64,000 nucleotides of DNA. Origin: Methanomicrobiales archaeon HGW-Methanomicrobiales-3 (GTDB lineage Archaea > Halobacteriota > Methanomicrobia > Methanomicrobiales > Methanospirillaceae). Both the position numbers and the translations under genes were made by a program. The stretch lies in the NCBI GenBank assembly GCA_002839605.1, contig PGYK01000001.1, positions 62,001 to 126,000 on the forward strand, written 5' to 3'. The notes beneath the pieces are model-generated. The model worked only from the letters and a program-made list of their open reading frames with translations. It was not told the DNA's origin and did not search any database. This document shows, in pieces, positions 28,915 to 39,540 of the stretch (positions are counted from its first letter, which is position 1; every line of letters begins with the position of its first letter).

Positions 28915-31041
28915 ATGTCACGCAGGATGCTTATTGCAATTGCATGCGCCGCGCTGGTCATCGCTGCCATACTGGCAGCCGCATGTACCGGGTCTGAGGC
29001 AACTCCCCCTGCCGGGGAGATAAAAAAGTTCAGTTCCGCGGATGAGATCCGCCAGTATCTCGAAGAGAACACGAAGCTTGCCGCTGAAGCGGAGGGCGAG
29101 ATGTACTGGGGGGGTGATGTGGTCGTAAACGAAGTTTCTGTCGACCGAGGTGTTGCACAATCAACGGCAAAGGGTCTTGGAACCGCCGCACCAGCAGCCA
29201 TTATCGGGAGCACGGATTACTCCACCACGAATGTCCAGGTTGCCGGTGTCGATGAACCGGACTTTGTCAAGAACGATGGGAAATATATCTACCTCATCTC
29301 GGGCGACACCCTGACGATCGTGGAGGCGTACCCTGCCGCATCGGCTGCGATCATCTCAAAGACGGTGCTTGACGACACCCCCCGGGACATCTTTATTTCC
29401 GGCAACCGGCTCGTGCTCCTCACGACCGGATCCCCATCGCGGGACAGCGGGGATGGCCCGGACTCTGCCCCCCTGATGAAATCCATGCCCTACTATGGCG
29501 GGTACTCATCCGCAACCCACGCAGTCTTCTACGATATCAGCGACCGGAAGAACCCGAAGATTGTAAAGGACTTTGAGATCGATGGTGAGTATATCGATGC
29601 CCGGCTCATCGGAAGCAACCTCTACCTTGTCACCCGCGAGCAGGTGTACAGCTACCGCGACGAGGAGATCCGCGTCCCGTGCCTGAGGGAGAATGCAAAA
29701 TGCGTTGTCACGCCGGACGTGTACTACTTCGACAACCCCGAGCGGAGTTATGCGTTCACCACCATCACCTCGTTTGATACAGCGAGCGCAGACGAGAAGG
29801 ATGCAAAGACGTACCTTGTCGGCACCGGCAACATCCTGTACGTCTCGCAGGACGCGATGTACATCAGTTACCAGAAGTATCACTCCATCTACCGCCGGGG
29901 CATGGTGGAACCGGCAATTCCCATCAGCGTAGACGGGACCGGATCTTCAGGTTCGTCAACAGGGGTCACCTCATCCGTACTCTGGGAGGACTTCAACCGG
30001 ATGAGCGATGCGGAGAAGCAGCGGGTGATCGCCGATATGAAGGCGCAGGAAGAGGAGAGGATCATCAAAAAGGAGATCGACCAGAGCACGACAGCGATCC
30101 ACAAGATCGCCATCGACAACGGCGCCATCACCTATATTGCCCGTGGAGAGGTGCCGGGCTACCTTAAAAACCAGTTCGCGATGGACGAGTACACCAACAA
30201 TCTCCGCGTGGCAACCACCTCGAACGTGTACACGACCCGGGGTTCGTACGAGTACAACAATGTCTTCGTCCTCGATTCCGGCATGAAGACGATTGGCGAA
30301 CTGACCCACATCGCTGAGCAGGAGACGATCTACTCGACCCGGTTCATGGGCGACCGGCTCTACATGGTCACCTTCAAGCGGATCGACCCGTTCTTTGTCA
30401 TCGATCTCTCGACACCGACAAAGCCGAAGATCCTCGGAAAACTCAAGATCCCGGGCTACTCCGATTACCTCCACCCGTATGACAAGGACTACATCATCGG
30501 CGTCGGCAAGGAGACGGGGACCAACGAATGGGGCGGTGTCTCAACGCAGGGTATCAAGCTCGCCCTCTTTGACGTGAGGGACGTTGAGAATCCAAAGCAG
30601 GTGGGAAAGGTCGAGATCGGCGATTCAGGGTCGGACTCCGCAGTCCTCTCGGACCACAAGGCATTCCTCTTTGATAAGGAAAAGAACCTTCTCGTTATTC
30701 CGGCCCGGGTTGTCCGGCAGGAGTACCCCTCCGTTGAGAAGACCGAAGACGATCTGCCCCGGGTCTGGTACGGGGCGTACGTCTTTGGTGTCGACCCGGC
30801 AAGCGGCTTTGTCCTGCGGGGCACTGTTGAGCACGGGACGCAGGGCGAGAGTTATTACTGGTACGGAAACTCTAAAAACGAGGTGAAGCGCTCGCTCTAC
30901 ATCGGAGATACGCTCTACACGCTCTCGACGGCAAAGATCCTTGCAAACCCGCTTGACGATATCAGCAGAACCGTTGTTACGATCACGCTGGACTCGCGGG
31001 AGGACGTGCTCTACCCTGATGTGATGCGGGCAATGGAATAA
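28915..31041 (+). CDS. Beta-propeller domain lipoprotein (C-terminal beta-propeller family)
   Basis: Lipobox-like ILAAACTGSEA; STTNVQVAGVDEPDFVKNDGKYIYLISGDTLTIVEAYP; repeated propeller-like blades. Confidence 0.8.
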   Translation: MSRRMLIAIACAALVIAAILAAACTGSEATPPAGEIKKFSSADEIRQYLEENTKLAAEAEGEMYWGGDVVVNEVSVDRGVAQSTAKGLGTAAPAAIIGSTDYSTTNVQVAGVDEPDFVKNDGKYIYLISGDTLTIVEAYPAASAAIISKTVLDDTPRDIFISGNRLVLLTTGSPSRDSGDGPDSAPLMKSMPYYGGYSSATHAVFYDISDRKNPKIVKDFEIDGEYIDARLIGSNLYLVTREQVYSYRDEEIRVPCLRENAKCVVTPDVYYFDNPERSYAFTTITSFDTASADEKDAKTYLVGTGNILYVSQDAMYISYQKYHSIYRRGMVEPAIPISVDGTGSSGSSTGVTSSVLWEDFNRMSDAEKQRVIADMKAQEEERIIKKEIDQSTTAIHKIAIDNGAITYIARGEVPGYLKNQFAMDEYTNNLRVATTSNVYTTRGSYEYNNVFVLDSGMKTIGELTHIAEQETIYSTRFMGDRLYMVTFKRIDPFFVIDLSTPTKPKILGKLKIPGYSDYLHPYDKDYIIGVGKETGTNEWGGVSTQGIKLALFDVRDVENPKQVGKVEIGDSGSDSAVLSDHKAFLFDKEKNLLVIPARVVRQEYPSVEKTEDDLPRVWYGAYVFGVDPASGFVLRGTVEHGTQGESYYWYGNSKNEVKRSLYIGDTLYTLSTAKILANPLDDISRTVVTITLDSREDVLYPDVMRAME

Positions 31042-31075
31042 GAAAAAAGTATTCTTTTTTTATTACCCTGATTTG

Positions 31076-31588
31076 TTACACGGGCACAGCGTTCATGCCA
31101 GACGGGATGAGCTTGCTGATGACCAGTTCCGGGACCTGCTTTGAGGTCTTTACGGTCATGTCGAACAGGGCATTGTTCCCTGAGGTGCCCAGGTACTTGA
31201 GGGTGATCTGGAAGTCCGTGTCCATCAGCGGGACGCCGAGCGAGGAGACCCGGGCATACCGCGGGCTGATGACCCGCTCCTGGCCGACGACCAGCTTCTC
31301 CTTGACGCCATCGACTTCCGTTACCGCTTCGTTCTCGAAGGTCAGGACAAGGATCTTGGTGGTTCCCATGGTGACGGGTTCACCGTCCGGGATACTGACC
31401 CGGTAGGTGGTGCTGTAGGGAAAGGAGGTGCCGGTCTGCGAGTCGATGACGGCAACGGTCAGGGTCACGACTGCGAGGAGTGCAACAACGACGATGAGCG
31501 CAATGATCCCGAGAAGGATCTTCGTTTTGAAGCCCAGGCCGCCGGATTGTTCCTTTTTCTCGGTCTTTTCAGTAGGGGTATCTGTCAT
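31076..31588 (-). CDS. Single-TM protein with extracytoplasmic domain
   Basis: FKTKILLGIIALIVVVALLAVVTLTVAVID TM, then beta-rich domain. Confidence 0.55.
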   Translation of the reverse strand: MTDTPTEKTEKKEQSGGLGFKTKILLGIIALIVVVALLAVVTLTVAVIDSQTGTSFPYSTTYRVSIPDGEPVTMGTTKILVLTFENEAVTEVDGVKEKLVVGQERVISPRYARVSSLGVPLMDTDFQITLKYLGTSGNNALFDMTVKTSKQVPELVISKLIPSGMNAVPV

Positions 31589-31716
31589 ACTATTCTCCTA
31601 TTCAACAAACGAGGGGACGAAATATAAATGTGGCGGGTTTTTCCTGCGGCCGGACACTTTTTTTTGTATTCCCCATAAAGTCCATTATCCCCCCCGCCCC
31701 ATTGTTATAGGATTTT

Positions 31717-33009
31717 ATGCGCATCCCAATACAGAATGTCACACCGGAGTCCGGCCAGGCGGAAATCTGCGGCTGGGTCCACGAGGTCCGGGACCTCGGC
31801 GGCCTCGCCTTCATGCTCATCCGTGACCGGACCGGCATCATCCAGGTGACCATCCCGAAAAAGAAAGTATCAGAAGCCGTCCTTGCCGCGGTCAAGGCCG
31901 TCTCCCGCGAATCCGTTGTCCGGGTCACCGGACCGGTCAAAGCGATCGAGAAGGCTCCCGGTGGCCGCGAACTCGTTCCCGAATCGATCGAGATCATCAG
32001 CCTTGCCGAGACGCCCCTTCCGCTCGATGTCTCCGAGAAGGTCTCAGCAGAACTCGACACCCGGCTCGACGCCCGGTTCCTCGATGTCAGGCGCCCCCGG
32101 GTCGCCGCGGTCTTCGAGATCCGGAGCGCGGCAACCTTTGCCATCAATGAGTTCCTCCACAACGAAGGCTTCACGGCAATCACCACCCCCAAGATCGTTG
32201 CCGCTGCAACCGAGGGCGGTACCGAGCTCTTCCCGATCGCGTACTTCGACAAGGAGGCGTTCCTCAACCAGAGCCCGCAGCTCTACAAGCAGATGATGAT
32301 GGCTGCCGGCTGCGAGAAGGTGTACGAGATCGGCCCGATCTTCCGCGCCGAGGAACACAACACCACCAAGCACCTCAACGAGGCGACCAGCATCGATATC
32401 GAGGTCTCGTTTGCCGATCACCTCGAGGTCATGCGCATCCTGGAGAACCTCATCGTCAAGACCTACGAGTACGTGGACAAGACCTGCAGCGTCCAGCTCG
32501 CCAACATCGGCGTTGAAGACTTCGCGGTTCCAAAGGCCCCATTCCCCCGGCTCCCGTATGCCGAGGCGATCGAGATCGCGGCAAAGAAGATCGAGGACCC
32601 GATCAAGTACGGCGACGATGTCAGCCCCGCGGCAGAGCGGGCAATCGGTGCCGAGATGGGCGGCCACTACTTTATCGTGGACTGGCCCTCCGAGATCCGG
32701 CCTTACTATGCCATGCAGTATGAGGACGACCCCTCGATCTGCAAGGCGTTCGACATGATGCACCCGAGAATGGAGCTCTCGAGCGGCGCCCAGCGGGAGC
32801 ACCGGCACGACATCCTCGTTAAACAGATTGCGCAGAAAGGGCTCAACCCCGAGAGCTTCGACTTCTACCTCCGCCCGTTCCGGTACGGCATGCCGCCGCA
32901 CGCCGGCTGGGGTCTTGGCGCAGACCGTCTTGTCATGACTATGCTCGGTCTTTCAAACGTCCGGGAAGCCGTCCTCTTCCCGCGGGACCTGCACCGGCTG
33001 GTCCCCTGA
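31717..33009 (+). CDS. aspS: Aspartyl-tRNA synthetase (archaeal type)
   Basis: OB-fold ([31 protein letters not shown]), class II motif [47 protein letters not shown]. Confidence 0.95.
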   Translation: MRIPIQNVTPESGQAEICGWVHEVRDLGGLAFMLIRDRTGIIQVTIPKKKVSEAVLAAVKAVSRESVVRVTGPVKAIEKAPGGRELVPESIEIISLAETPLPLDVSEKVSAELDTRLDARFLDVRRPRVAAVFEIRSAATFAINEFLHNEGFTAITTPKIVAAATEGGTELFPIAYFDKEAFLNQSPQLYKQMMMAAGCEKVYEIGPIFRAEEHNTTKHLNEATSIDIEVSFADHLEVMRILENLIVKTYEYVDKTCSVQLANIGVEDFAVPKAPFPRLPYAEAIEIAAKKIEDPIKYGDDVSPAAERAIGAEMGGHYFIVDWPSEIRPYYAMQYEDDPSICKAFDMMHPRMELSSGAQREHRHDILVKQIAQKGLNPESFDFYLRPFRYGMPPHAGWGLGADRLVMTMLGLSNVREAVLFPRDLHRLVP

Positions 33010-33070
33010 CCACGAACCTTTTTTGTTATTAAAAACAAGAATCAGTACTAAACGGGGCTTTGAATTTTTT

Positions 33071-33976
33071 ATGTCAAAAGGATATTTCATCAATAAAGTC
33101 CTGGCCACGACCGTTGTTGGCAGTTATCCCGTGGTAAAGACCGGCGGATTAAAGAGTTTTTTTGACCCGCTCGCGGGGGCTGTCGAGACCGCGGTAACCG
33201 ACCAGATGAATGCCGGTATCGATATCATCTCGGACGGGCAGGTCCGGGGGGATATGATCGGCGCGTTCACGTCCAAACTCCCGGGTATCCGGGAACAGGA
33301 CGTGATCGGCAAGATCCAGCCGGCTTCCGGGGCTATCACGGTCGCGGACACAAAGTATGCCCGTTCGAAGTTTCCCAAGGTGAAGGGGATCATCACCGGC
33401 CCGACCACGCTTGCCCACGGCCTGCACATCAGCACGCCGATGTACCGCAACAAGGAGGAGCTGGCACTCGATCTTGCCGCGGCCCTTGTTGTGGAGGCCC
33501 GGGCGCTGGAGGCCGCCGGTGTTGCGCTCCTCCAGATCGACGAGCCAATCCTCTCGACCGGCATCGCGGATCTCGCCATCGCAAAGCAGGCGGTGGAACT
33601 GATCGGCTCCTCCGTCCGGATCCCGATCTGCATGCATGTCTGCGGCAGCCTCGGGAACGTGCTCGACGAGATCCTCAAGTTCAACGTCAATGTTTTAGAC
33701 TTCGAGTTCTCCAAAAATCCGGGCAATCTCGACATTCTCTCCCGGCGGGACCTCGAAGGCAAGATGCTCGGGTACGGCTGCGTGGATTCGAGTTCTGAAG
33801 AGGTCGAGACCGTGCAGGAGATCAAACGACGGATCCAGAAAGGTGTGGAGCTGTTCGATCCCAAGATCCTCCTAATCGACCCCGACTGCGGTATGCGGAT
33901 GCGGAGCCGGGAATCGGCTTACTGGAAGCTCAAGAACATGTGCGATGCGGCAAAAGAGGTCCGGCTCGCACTGTAA
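33071..33976 (+). CDS. Methionine synthase, MetE C-terminal-like (archaeal short form)
   Basis: TTVVGSYPVVKTGG, ISDGQVRGDM, LLQIDEPILSTG, CMHVCGSLGNV metal-binding His/Cys. Start at ATG 33071. Confidence 0.8.
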   Translation: MSKGYFINKVLATTVVGSYPVVKTGGLKSFFDPLAGAVETAVTDQMNAGIDIISDGQVRGDMIGAFTSKLPGIREQDVIGKIQPASGAITVADTKYARSKFPKVKGIITGPTTLAHGLHISTPMYRNKEELALDLAAALVVEARALEAAGVALLQIDEPILSTGIADLAIAKQAVELIGSSVRIPICMHVCGSLGNVLDEILKFNVNVLDFEFSKNPGNLDILSRRDLEGKMLGYGCVDSSSEEVETVQEIKRRIQKGVELFDPKILLIDPDCGMRMRSRESAYWKLKNMCDAAKEVRLAL

Positions 33977-34091
33977 GATCAATTATTCCCTTTTTTTCTC
34001 CATTTCCTGGATGGCATTACGGTAATACATTCCAAAAAGCCGGATCAACAACTTATTGTTTCATTACCGAACCAATATTTTATGAGAAGTT

Positions 34092-34895
34092 ATGGCACGA
34101 ATCTGTCCCAACTGCGGTCGCCCGGCGATTGACGAGCAGTCGCAGTTCTGTAACAAATGCGGAACCCCGTTTCCGGATGACCAGCCAAAGAAGGTGGTTG
34201 TACGGACCATGCCCCGTATGGCGGAAACCCCGCAGGCACCCCCGGAACCTTCGCTTCCCCCGGTTCAGATCTATGCAGAACCGCCTGCTGCACCGGCTCC
34301 TGCCCCCCTGCGCCCGAAGGTACGGGCACCGGCAAAAAAAGTGCCGGCCCGGGCAATGAGCCCGGAGTCCCCTGCCCTGCCCTTCAAAAAGCTCATTGCA
34401 CGGGATTTCATCAAACCGATGTACTGGCTTGGCGTCCTCTGTATTCTCGTTGTGGTATTCTCCGCAATCTCCGCGGATCTCGCAAAGACAGGGACCGGAA
34501 CCGGTTCGGGAACGGAACCGGAAAGCGATGCCTCTTCGGGTGACTTCCTGTCTGCCATCCCGTTCTTCTGGATAGGCGTAATGGTGTTTGCCAACCTGTT
34601 CTGGCGGGTGCTGTGCGAGACATCTGCAATGGTTTTTGCCCAAAATGCGGTTCCTGCTGCCGCAAATGATGCCCGGGGCGGGGAGCAGGAGTGGCTTTCG
34701 GATGAAGAGATCCCCGGGTATAACGGCGGGGCAGCCGATGAGATGGTTTCATGCCCCCGGTGTGGGAAGATTGTGCCGGCAGAAGAGCTCGAGACCTGCG
34801 ATGAATGCGGGATTCAGGGGTGCAGCAGCTGCGTCCGCAAGATGGGGCTGCTCAAGAGCAAGTGGACCTGCAAGGACTGCTTCCAGAAAAAGTAA
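34092..34895 (+). CDS. Zinc-ribbon membrane protein
   Basis: N-terminal ICPNCGRPAIDEQSQFCNKCG, two TMs, C-terminal CPRCGKIVPAEELETCDECGIQGCSSC zinc finger. Confidence 0.7.
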   Translation: MARICPNCGRPAIDEQSQFCNKCGTPFPDDQPKKVVVRTMPRMAETPQAPPEPSLPPVQIYAEPPAAPAPAPLRPKVRAPAKKVPARAMSPESPALPFKKLIARDFIKPMYWLGVLCILVVVFSAISADLAKTGTGTGSGTEPESDASSGDFLSAIPFFWIGVMVFANLFWRVLCETSAMVFAQNAVPAAANDARGGEQEWLSDEEIPGYNGGAADEMVSCPRCGKIVPAEELETCDECGIQGCSSCVRKMGLLKSKWTCKDCFQKK

Positions 34896-35130
34896 TTTTT
34901 CCCCGGTTCTTTTTTTTTCCCCGTTGGTCATCTGCACCTATCTTCTGCGATAACGATGGACAGCTAATAACCGGCCCCGAATCGTAGCGAGGGGCTGATT
35001 CGTGCAGGAGGGGACACTTCGTCATGCAGAATGGGTTTTCCTATGAAAACGATGATGATGCCGAAGGCTGCAAGAATGCAGTAAAAATTTTTGGGACATT
35101 TCATCGTAAAAAATCCTTTTTGGGAATCAC

Positions 35131-35213
35131 TGATGGGGGTTGAAACCCCCATGCCCCCAAAAAATGAGCACTGCCGCCGCCCCCGCCGGGGCGCCCCCGC
35201 GGCGGATCAAAAC
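35131..35213 (-). repeat. Dispersed GC-rich repeat, copy 2 (inverted relative to 28501..28583)
   Basis: Reverse complement reads gttttgatccgccgcgggggcgccccggcgggggcggcgg...atgggggtttcaacccccatca. Confidence 0.8.
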
Positions 35214-35368
35214 GGCTGAGATTCGTATTTGTCATTTTTCATGGTCTGGGCGCGAAGGGCAGGATCATGCCTGTTTCTCCAGAGCGAAAACATCCTGAAA
35301 AGAGGTAGGGACTCACCGATCCTACGTGATAACCTGCCTGCCACCCCACTACGGCACCGGCAAAAACG

Positions 35369-36046
35369 TCAGACAACCCGCTGGGTGGTCGAAGCTTCGA
35401 TCCCGGTCTCGGTGATGATGAACGGGAGCAGGCGCCGGGGAACGGCGCCGCCCTTGATCTTCTGCACGGCAAGCGTCCGGGCGATCTCGGCCTGCTGGAC
35501 CTGGGTTTTGAACTCGATCACCACATCGGCCATACGCATGATCCGGGTCATCTCCATGGGAGAATGGACGCCGGAATAGACGATAAACATCAGGTTCGCC
35601 TTGTTCCTGCGGATCTCATCCTTCATGTGGCTTAAGAGGAAGAGCGTCTGATCGATGCCGTACTCTTCAAGGATCGCCGAGAGCGAGTCCACCACAATTC
35701 TCGTCCCGCCCATCTGAGCAAGCAGCATGGCGGGATTCATCCGGGCGCCCGGGCCGGCCGCTTCGATCATCTCTTCCGGGATAATATAGGTGCCCTCTTC
35801 ATCGTGCCCGTGACAGAAATGCTGGGCCGCAAGGTCTACCCCGGCAACAGCGGTGCCGTGCACCATGATGAGGCTGCCCTCAGGAAAGCCTCCTTCAAGA
35901 AGGATGTTGAGGCCCACTATTCCCGTTGGCCGTCTCCGTACCTCGCAGGTAACCGGCGGGAGGCCCGCCACTTCCATGAGAAGAAAGAGACTGATGAGCG
36001 CCAGTAGAAGGATGATGGTATCGAGCTCCGGAATTCCTGCATACAT
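35369..36046 (-). CDS. RAD55/KaiC-like ATPase-fold protein with N-terminal TM
   Basis: TGIVGLNILLEGGFPEGSLIMVHGTAVAGVDLAAQ; RIVVDSLSAI; N-terminal TIILLLALISLFLLMEVA; paralogous to 36440..37066. Confidence 0.75.
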   Translation of the reverse strand: MYAGIPELDTIILLLALISLFLLMEVAGLPPVTCEVRRRPTGIVGLNILLEGGFPEGSLIMVHGTAVAGVDLAAQHFCHGHDEEGTYIIPEEMIEAAGPGARMNPAMLLAQMGGTRIVVDSLSAILEEYGIDQTLFLLSHMKDEIRRNKANLMFIVYSGVHSPMEMTRIMRMADVVIEFKTQVQQAEIARTLAVQKIKGGAVPRRLLPFIITETGIEASTTQRVV

Positions 36047-36439
36047 GTCGTGGTGGTAAACGGCATCTGGCGTCCTTTATGCAGAGACGGCCTGATCACG
36101 CTCCCGCAATGGGAAGGAGGTACCCCCTGCCGCCGGGAAACAGCCACCGGCCGGGATCACCCGCAATATCCTGTCACGGGAAGTATTCCATTGATCTTAT
36201 GTATGCGTGTAATGGAAGGTTTGAATGGTGCTTTGATAAATCTTCTGCACCACTTTTTTAGCGTAATTATCTGGTATAGAAAGATATCGAATTCTAAAAT
36301 CTGTTATATGACACTGAATTTCTTTTACGAGGCATAAATTGCGGGAAAACAGAAACTGTTCGCAAAACCCCTCCATTGGATTGGCACAAAAAAATCACGC
36401 AGATCTGCAATAAAAAAAAGGTAGGACCGGGGATCCCGA

Positions 36440-37066
36440 TCAGACCACGCGCTGGGTGGTCGAGGCTTCGATGCCCTTTGCGGTGATGATGAACGGGAGC
36501 AGGCGCTGGGGTGCTGCCGCATCCTTGATCTTCTGGACGGCAAGGGTCCGCTCGATCTCGGCCTGCTGGACATTGGTCTTGAACTCGATGACCACATCGG
36601 CCATACGCATGATCCTCGTCATCTCCATCTCAGAGTGGATGCCGGTATAGACCACGAACATGAGGTTTACCCCGCGTTTCTTCATCTCCTCGCGGATCTG
36701 CCGGAGGAACTTGAGGGCCTCCTCAACCCCGTACTTGACGATGATGGTTGAGAGCGAGTCGATAACAATCCTGCTCCCGGCCATCTGGGTGGCATACATT
36801 CCCGGGTGCAGATCAAGGGCGTCGATCATGCCAACTTCCACATCGCCGTCGTTCATGAAGTAGGTTCCCTCCTCGCCCCCCTCAGCTTTCCAGAACTGCA
36901 TGGCAGCAAGGTCAAGACCGGAGACAGGAGTTCCGTAGATCATGACGAGGGTCCCCTCGGGAAACCCGCCATCCAGTAAGAGGTTGAGACCAACGATCCC
37001 CGTGGTCCGCTTCTTTGTCTTCCCGCTGATCGGGACGTCCTGGATGAAACTCCGTGCATCGGCCAT
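36440..37066 (-). CDS. RAD55/KaiC-like ATPase-fold protein
   Basis: TGIVGLNLLLDGGFPEGTLVMIYGTPVSGLDLAAMQ; RIVIDSLSTI; C-terminus RLLPFIITAKGIEASTTQRVV nearly identical to the neighbour. Confidence 0.8.
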   Translation of the reverse strand: MADARSFIQDVPISGKTKKRTTGIVGLNLLLDGGFPEGTLVMIYGTPVSGLDLAAMQFWKAEGGEEGTYFMNDGDVEVGMIDALDLHPGMYATQMAGSRIVIDSLSTIIVKYGVEEALKFLRQIREEMKKRGVNLMFVVYTGIHSEMEMTRIMRMADVVIEFKTNVQQAEIERTLAVQKIKDAAAPQRLLPFIITAKGIEASTTQRVV

Positions 37067-37158
37067 GAGTTTGTGTCATTGCCATATTATTTTGCAGTGG
37101 GATAAAAGGTTTCCGGGCAGTTTGGGAGTTTTGTCGCAGAATATCCCGCCAAATTGGA

Positions 37159-38700
37159 TTATGCGGCCGATCCGCCGAATTTTTCCCGGAGATCGCGCCT
37201 GAGCAGTTTCCAGCCATGGACCCGGGGCAGCGAGTCCGTCACGATCATCTTTCGCGGGATCTTGTACCCGGCCATGCGGTCACGGCACCATGCCTTGAAC
37301 TCATCCGCGTTGAGCATTGCCCCCGGGTGTATCACAACCGCGGCAACCGGATACTCCCCTTTGCGCTCATCGGGTACCCCGAAAACCGCGACGTCAGCGA
37401 TAGCCGGGTGCTGGATGAGGAGGTTCTCGACTTCGGTCGGGTAGATCTTCCAGCCGGACATGATGATCATGTCCTTTTTCCGGTCGGTGATGCAGAGGAT
37501 CCCGTCCGCATCCAGAATCCCGATGTCGCCGGTGAGGAACCAGCCGTCCGGCCGGAAGACCTCGCCGGTTGCCTGCGGCAGGTTCCAGTACCCCTGCGCA
37601 ACCGCCGGGCCACGGAGCGCAATCTCCCCGGGTTCTCCACAGGGCATCTCCTTTGCTGGATCGGCAGCATCCACGATCTTCATCTCCGTGTACCCCACAG
37701 CCACGCCAACGCTCTGGTAGCCTTTGGTGAGGTGCGGGTACCCGGGAAGCGTGGTCGTGCCCGAGCCAATCACGATCGTCTCGGAGAGCCCGTACGAGTT
37801 GGCAACCGGGATATGGTAACGCTGGTCGAATGCCTCCCAGACAACCGGGAGGAGCTGCCCGCCACCGGAAATGATCACCCGTACGGTGGCAAGCTGCTCC
37901 TCCGTACCGGGCGGGGCATGGTTGAGGGAGTGGATGACCGGCGGCATGCCGGCAAGAATCGTGACCTTATACCGGGCGGCAAGTTCAAGATACCGGTCAA
38001 GCTCGAAACGCTCCATCATGACGTACGTTCCCCCGGCCCGGATAACCGAGAGCCCCCACGAGAGCCCGACGTGACCCATGGGGTAGATCCCAAGGTAGAC
38101 ATCCTCGGGACGGGTACGGAGGGCATCGCGTTCGGTATCGAGAGCGGTCATCCAGTTGCCGTGGGTGAGCATCGCCCCTTTGGGCTTACCGGTGGTTCCG
38201 GCCGTGTACTGGATATGGCAGAGATCATTGACATCGCAGTTCTCCGCACGCATCGGCTCAGGGGCCGGCGGAAAGGAACTCCACTGCACCGATCCCTCGC
38301 ACGATCCGCTGACACAAATGATGTGTGAAACGCCGGGGATCTCGGTACGGATCCCGGCAATAACCCCGACCCCCTGCTTATCCGTGATGATGGCTGTTGC
38401 CCCGGCATCATGGATGACATGGAGCAGCTCGCTACCCCGGTACACGATGTTGGTCGGCACCGCAACGGCACCGATCCGCCACAGGGCAAAATAACTGATA
38501 AGGTATTCCGGGGAACTGTCCAGGTAGATACAGACCCGGTCCCCGCGTTTCACGCCAAGTTTTTTCAAGCCCAGCCCGACACGGTTCATCTCATCCCGGA
38601 GACGTTTGTAGCTGAACGTCTCGTTCCTCGTGGGGCAGACAAGGGCAGCTTTTGCTTCGGGAACACTCTTTGCATCGAGAAGGGTCGTGACATTGGACAT
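37159..38700 (-). CDS. AMP-dependent acyl-CoA synthetase/ligase
   Basis: IQYTAGTTGKPKGAMLTHGNW, GWFLTGDIGILDADGILCITDRKKDMIIMSGWKIYPTEVE. Confidence 0.95.
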   Translation of the reverse strand: MSNVTTLLDAKSVPEAKAALVCPTRNETFSYKRLRDEMNRVGLGLKKLGVKRGDRVCIYLDSSPEYLISYFALWRIGAVAVPTNIVYRGSELLHVIHDAGATAIITDKQGVGVIAGIRTEIPGVSHIICVSGSCEGSVQWSSFPPAPEPMRAENCDVNDLCHIQYTAGTTGKPKGAMLTHGNWMTALDTERDALRTRPEDVYLGIYPMGHVGLSWGLSVIRAGGTYVMMERFELDRYLELAARYKVTILAGMPPVIHSLNHAPPGTEEQLATVRVIISGGGQLLPVVWEAFDQRYHIPVANSYGLSETIVIGSGTTTLPGYPHLTKGYQSVGVAVGYTEMKIVDAADPAKEMPCGEPGEIALRGPAVAQGYWNLPQATGEVFRPDGWFLTGDIGILDADGILCITDRKKDMIIMSGWKIYPTEVENLLIQHPAIADVAVFGVPDERKGEYPVAAVVIHPGAMLNADEFKAWCRDRMAGYKIPRKMIVTDSLPRVHGWKLLRRDLREKFGGSAA

Positions 38701-38854
38701 TGTGGCACCGGCATATTGTTAATTGCTACACGTTTGGACGTTGATGTATATGAGTGTTCATTTCCCGCGGATGCATCCGGGCACTGACAGACGGAGAGGT
38801 GGGACCATGCCAATGTATTTCTATCCTCCGCCCCGATTGATCAGACAGACAGCT

Positions 38855-39214
38855 ATGGCAGAAGAGAACCAGCAGCAGCCGGCACCGGCAGGCCAGTCCG
38901 CAGCAACCGCCCCGCAGGCCAAAGAGGGCCAGAAGAGCCCGCAGGAGCAGCAGAACCCGAATCAGCGCCGGAACGACCGGCGCGACCGGAACCGGCCCCG
39001 TCATCATACCGGCAGAAGAGACACCCAGCGGCGCGATCAACAGCCGGCCCGGCCCCCGCAGCAGCGCCCGCCCCGGCAGAAAGATGCCAAACCCGATACT
39101 GACGAGGAAGAGACCGAACAAGACCGCTCATCCCCGCAGAACCGGCACCACCGCGGCGGCCGGCCGCCCAAAAAGATCATCGAGGAATGGGAAAACGATC
39201 CGTACTGCGCATAG
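38855..39214 (+). CDS. Low-complexity Gln/Arg/Pro-rich protein, probably disordered
   Basis: MAEENQQQPAPAGQSAATAPQAKEGQKSPQEQQNPNQRRNDRRDRNRPRHHTGRRDTQRRDQQ... ending in RPPKKIIEEWENDPYCA. Start uncertain. Confidence 0.5.
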   Translation: MAEENQQQPAPAGQSAATAPQAKEGQKSPQEQQNPNQRRNDRRDRNRPRHHTGRRDTQRRDQQPARPPQQRPPRQKDAKPDTDEEETEQDRSSPQNRHHRGGRPPKKIIEEWENDPYCA

Positions 39215-39540
39215 AGCCAGCCATACTACCGCTGTTTTTTCCGGGTAGCCTGAACGTGCGGTTCCCGCTCCCCTTTTTTTTGGTCGGAATTCCTGACAAT
39301 CCGCATCTCCTGGAGATTTGGTGACTACCGGGACCGTTCCTGATCGTGATGCTGGCACCGGTGTAATGCCATCGTTGATCTCCTTTCATCTTTATCCCCA
39401 ATCGGGAGAGAGAAGCGATTTCTTTGTATTGCTGATGCCATCCGGAATTCGGATCTGGAGGGTGAGAGGGAAAAATTTCAAATCATGTCCTTATTTATAC
39501 AATAATAATAAAAAATTTACATACAATTGATGGATTGATG

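Noticed and set aside
37216-38328. 370-aa plus-strand ORF
   Set aside because: Antisense shadow of the acyl-CoA synthetase, which has clear AMP-binding motifs.
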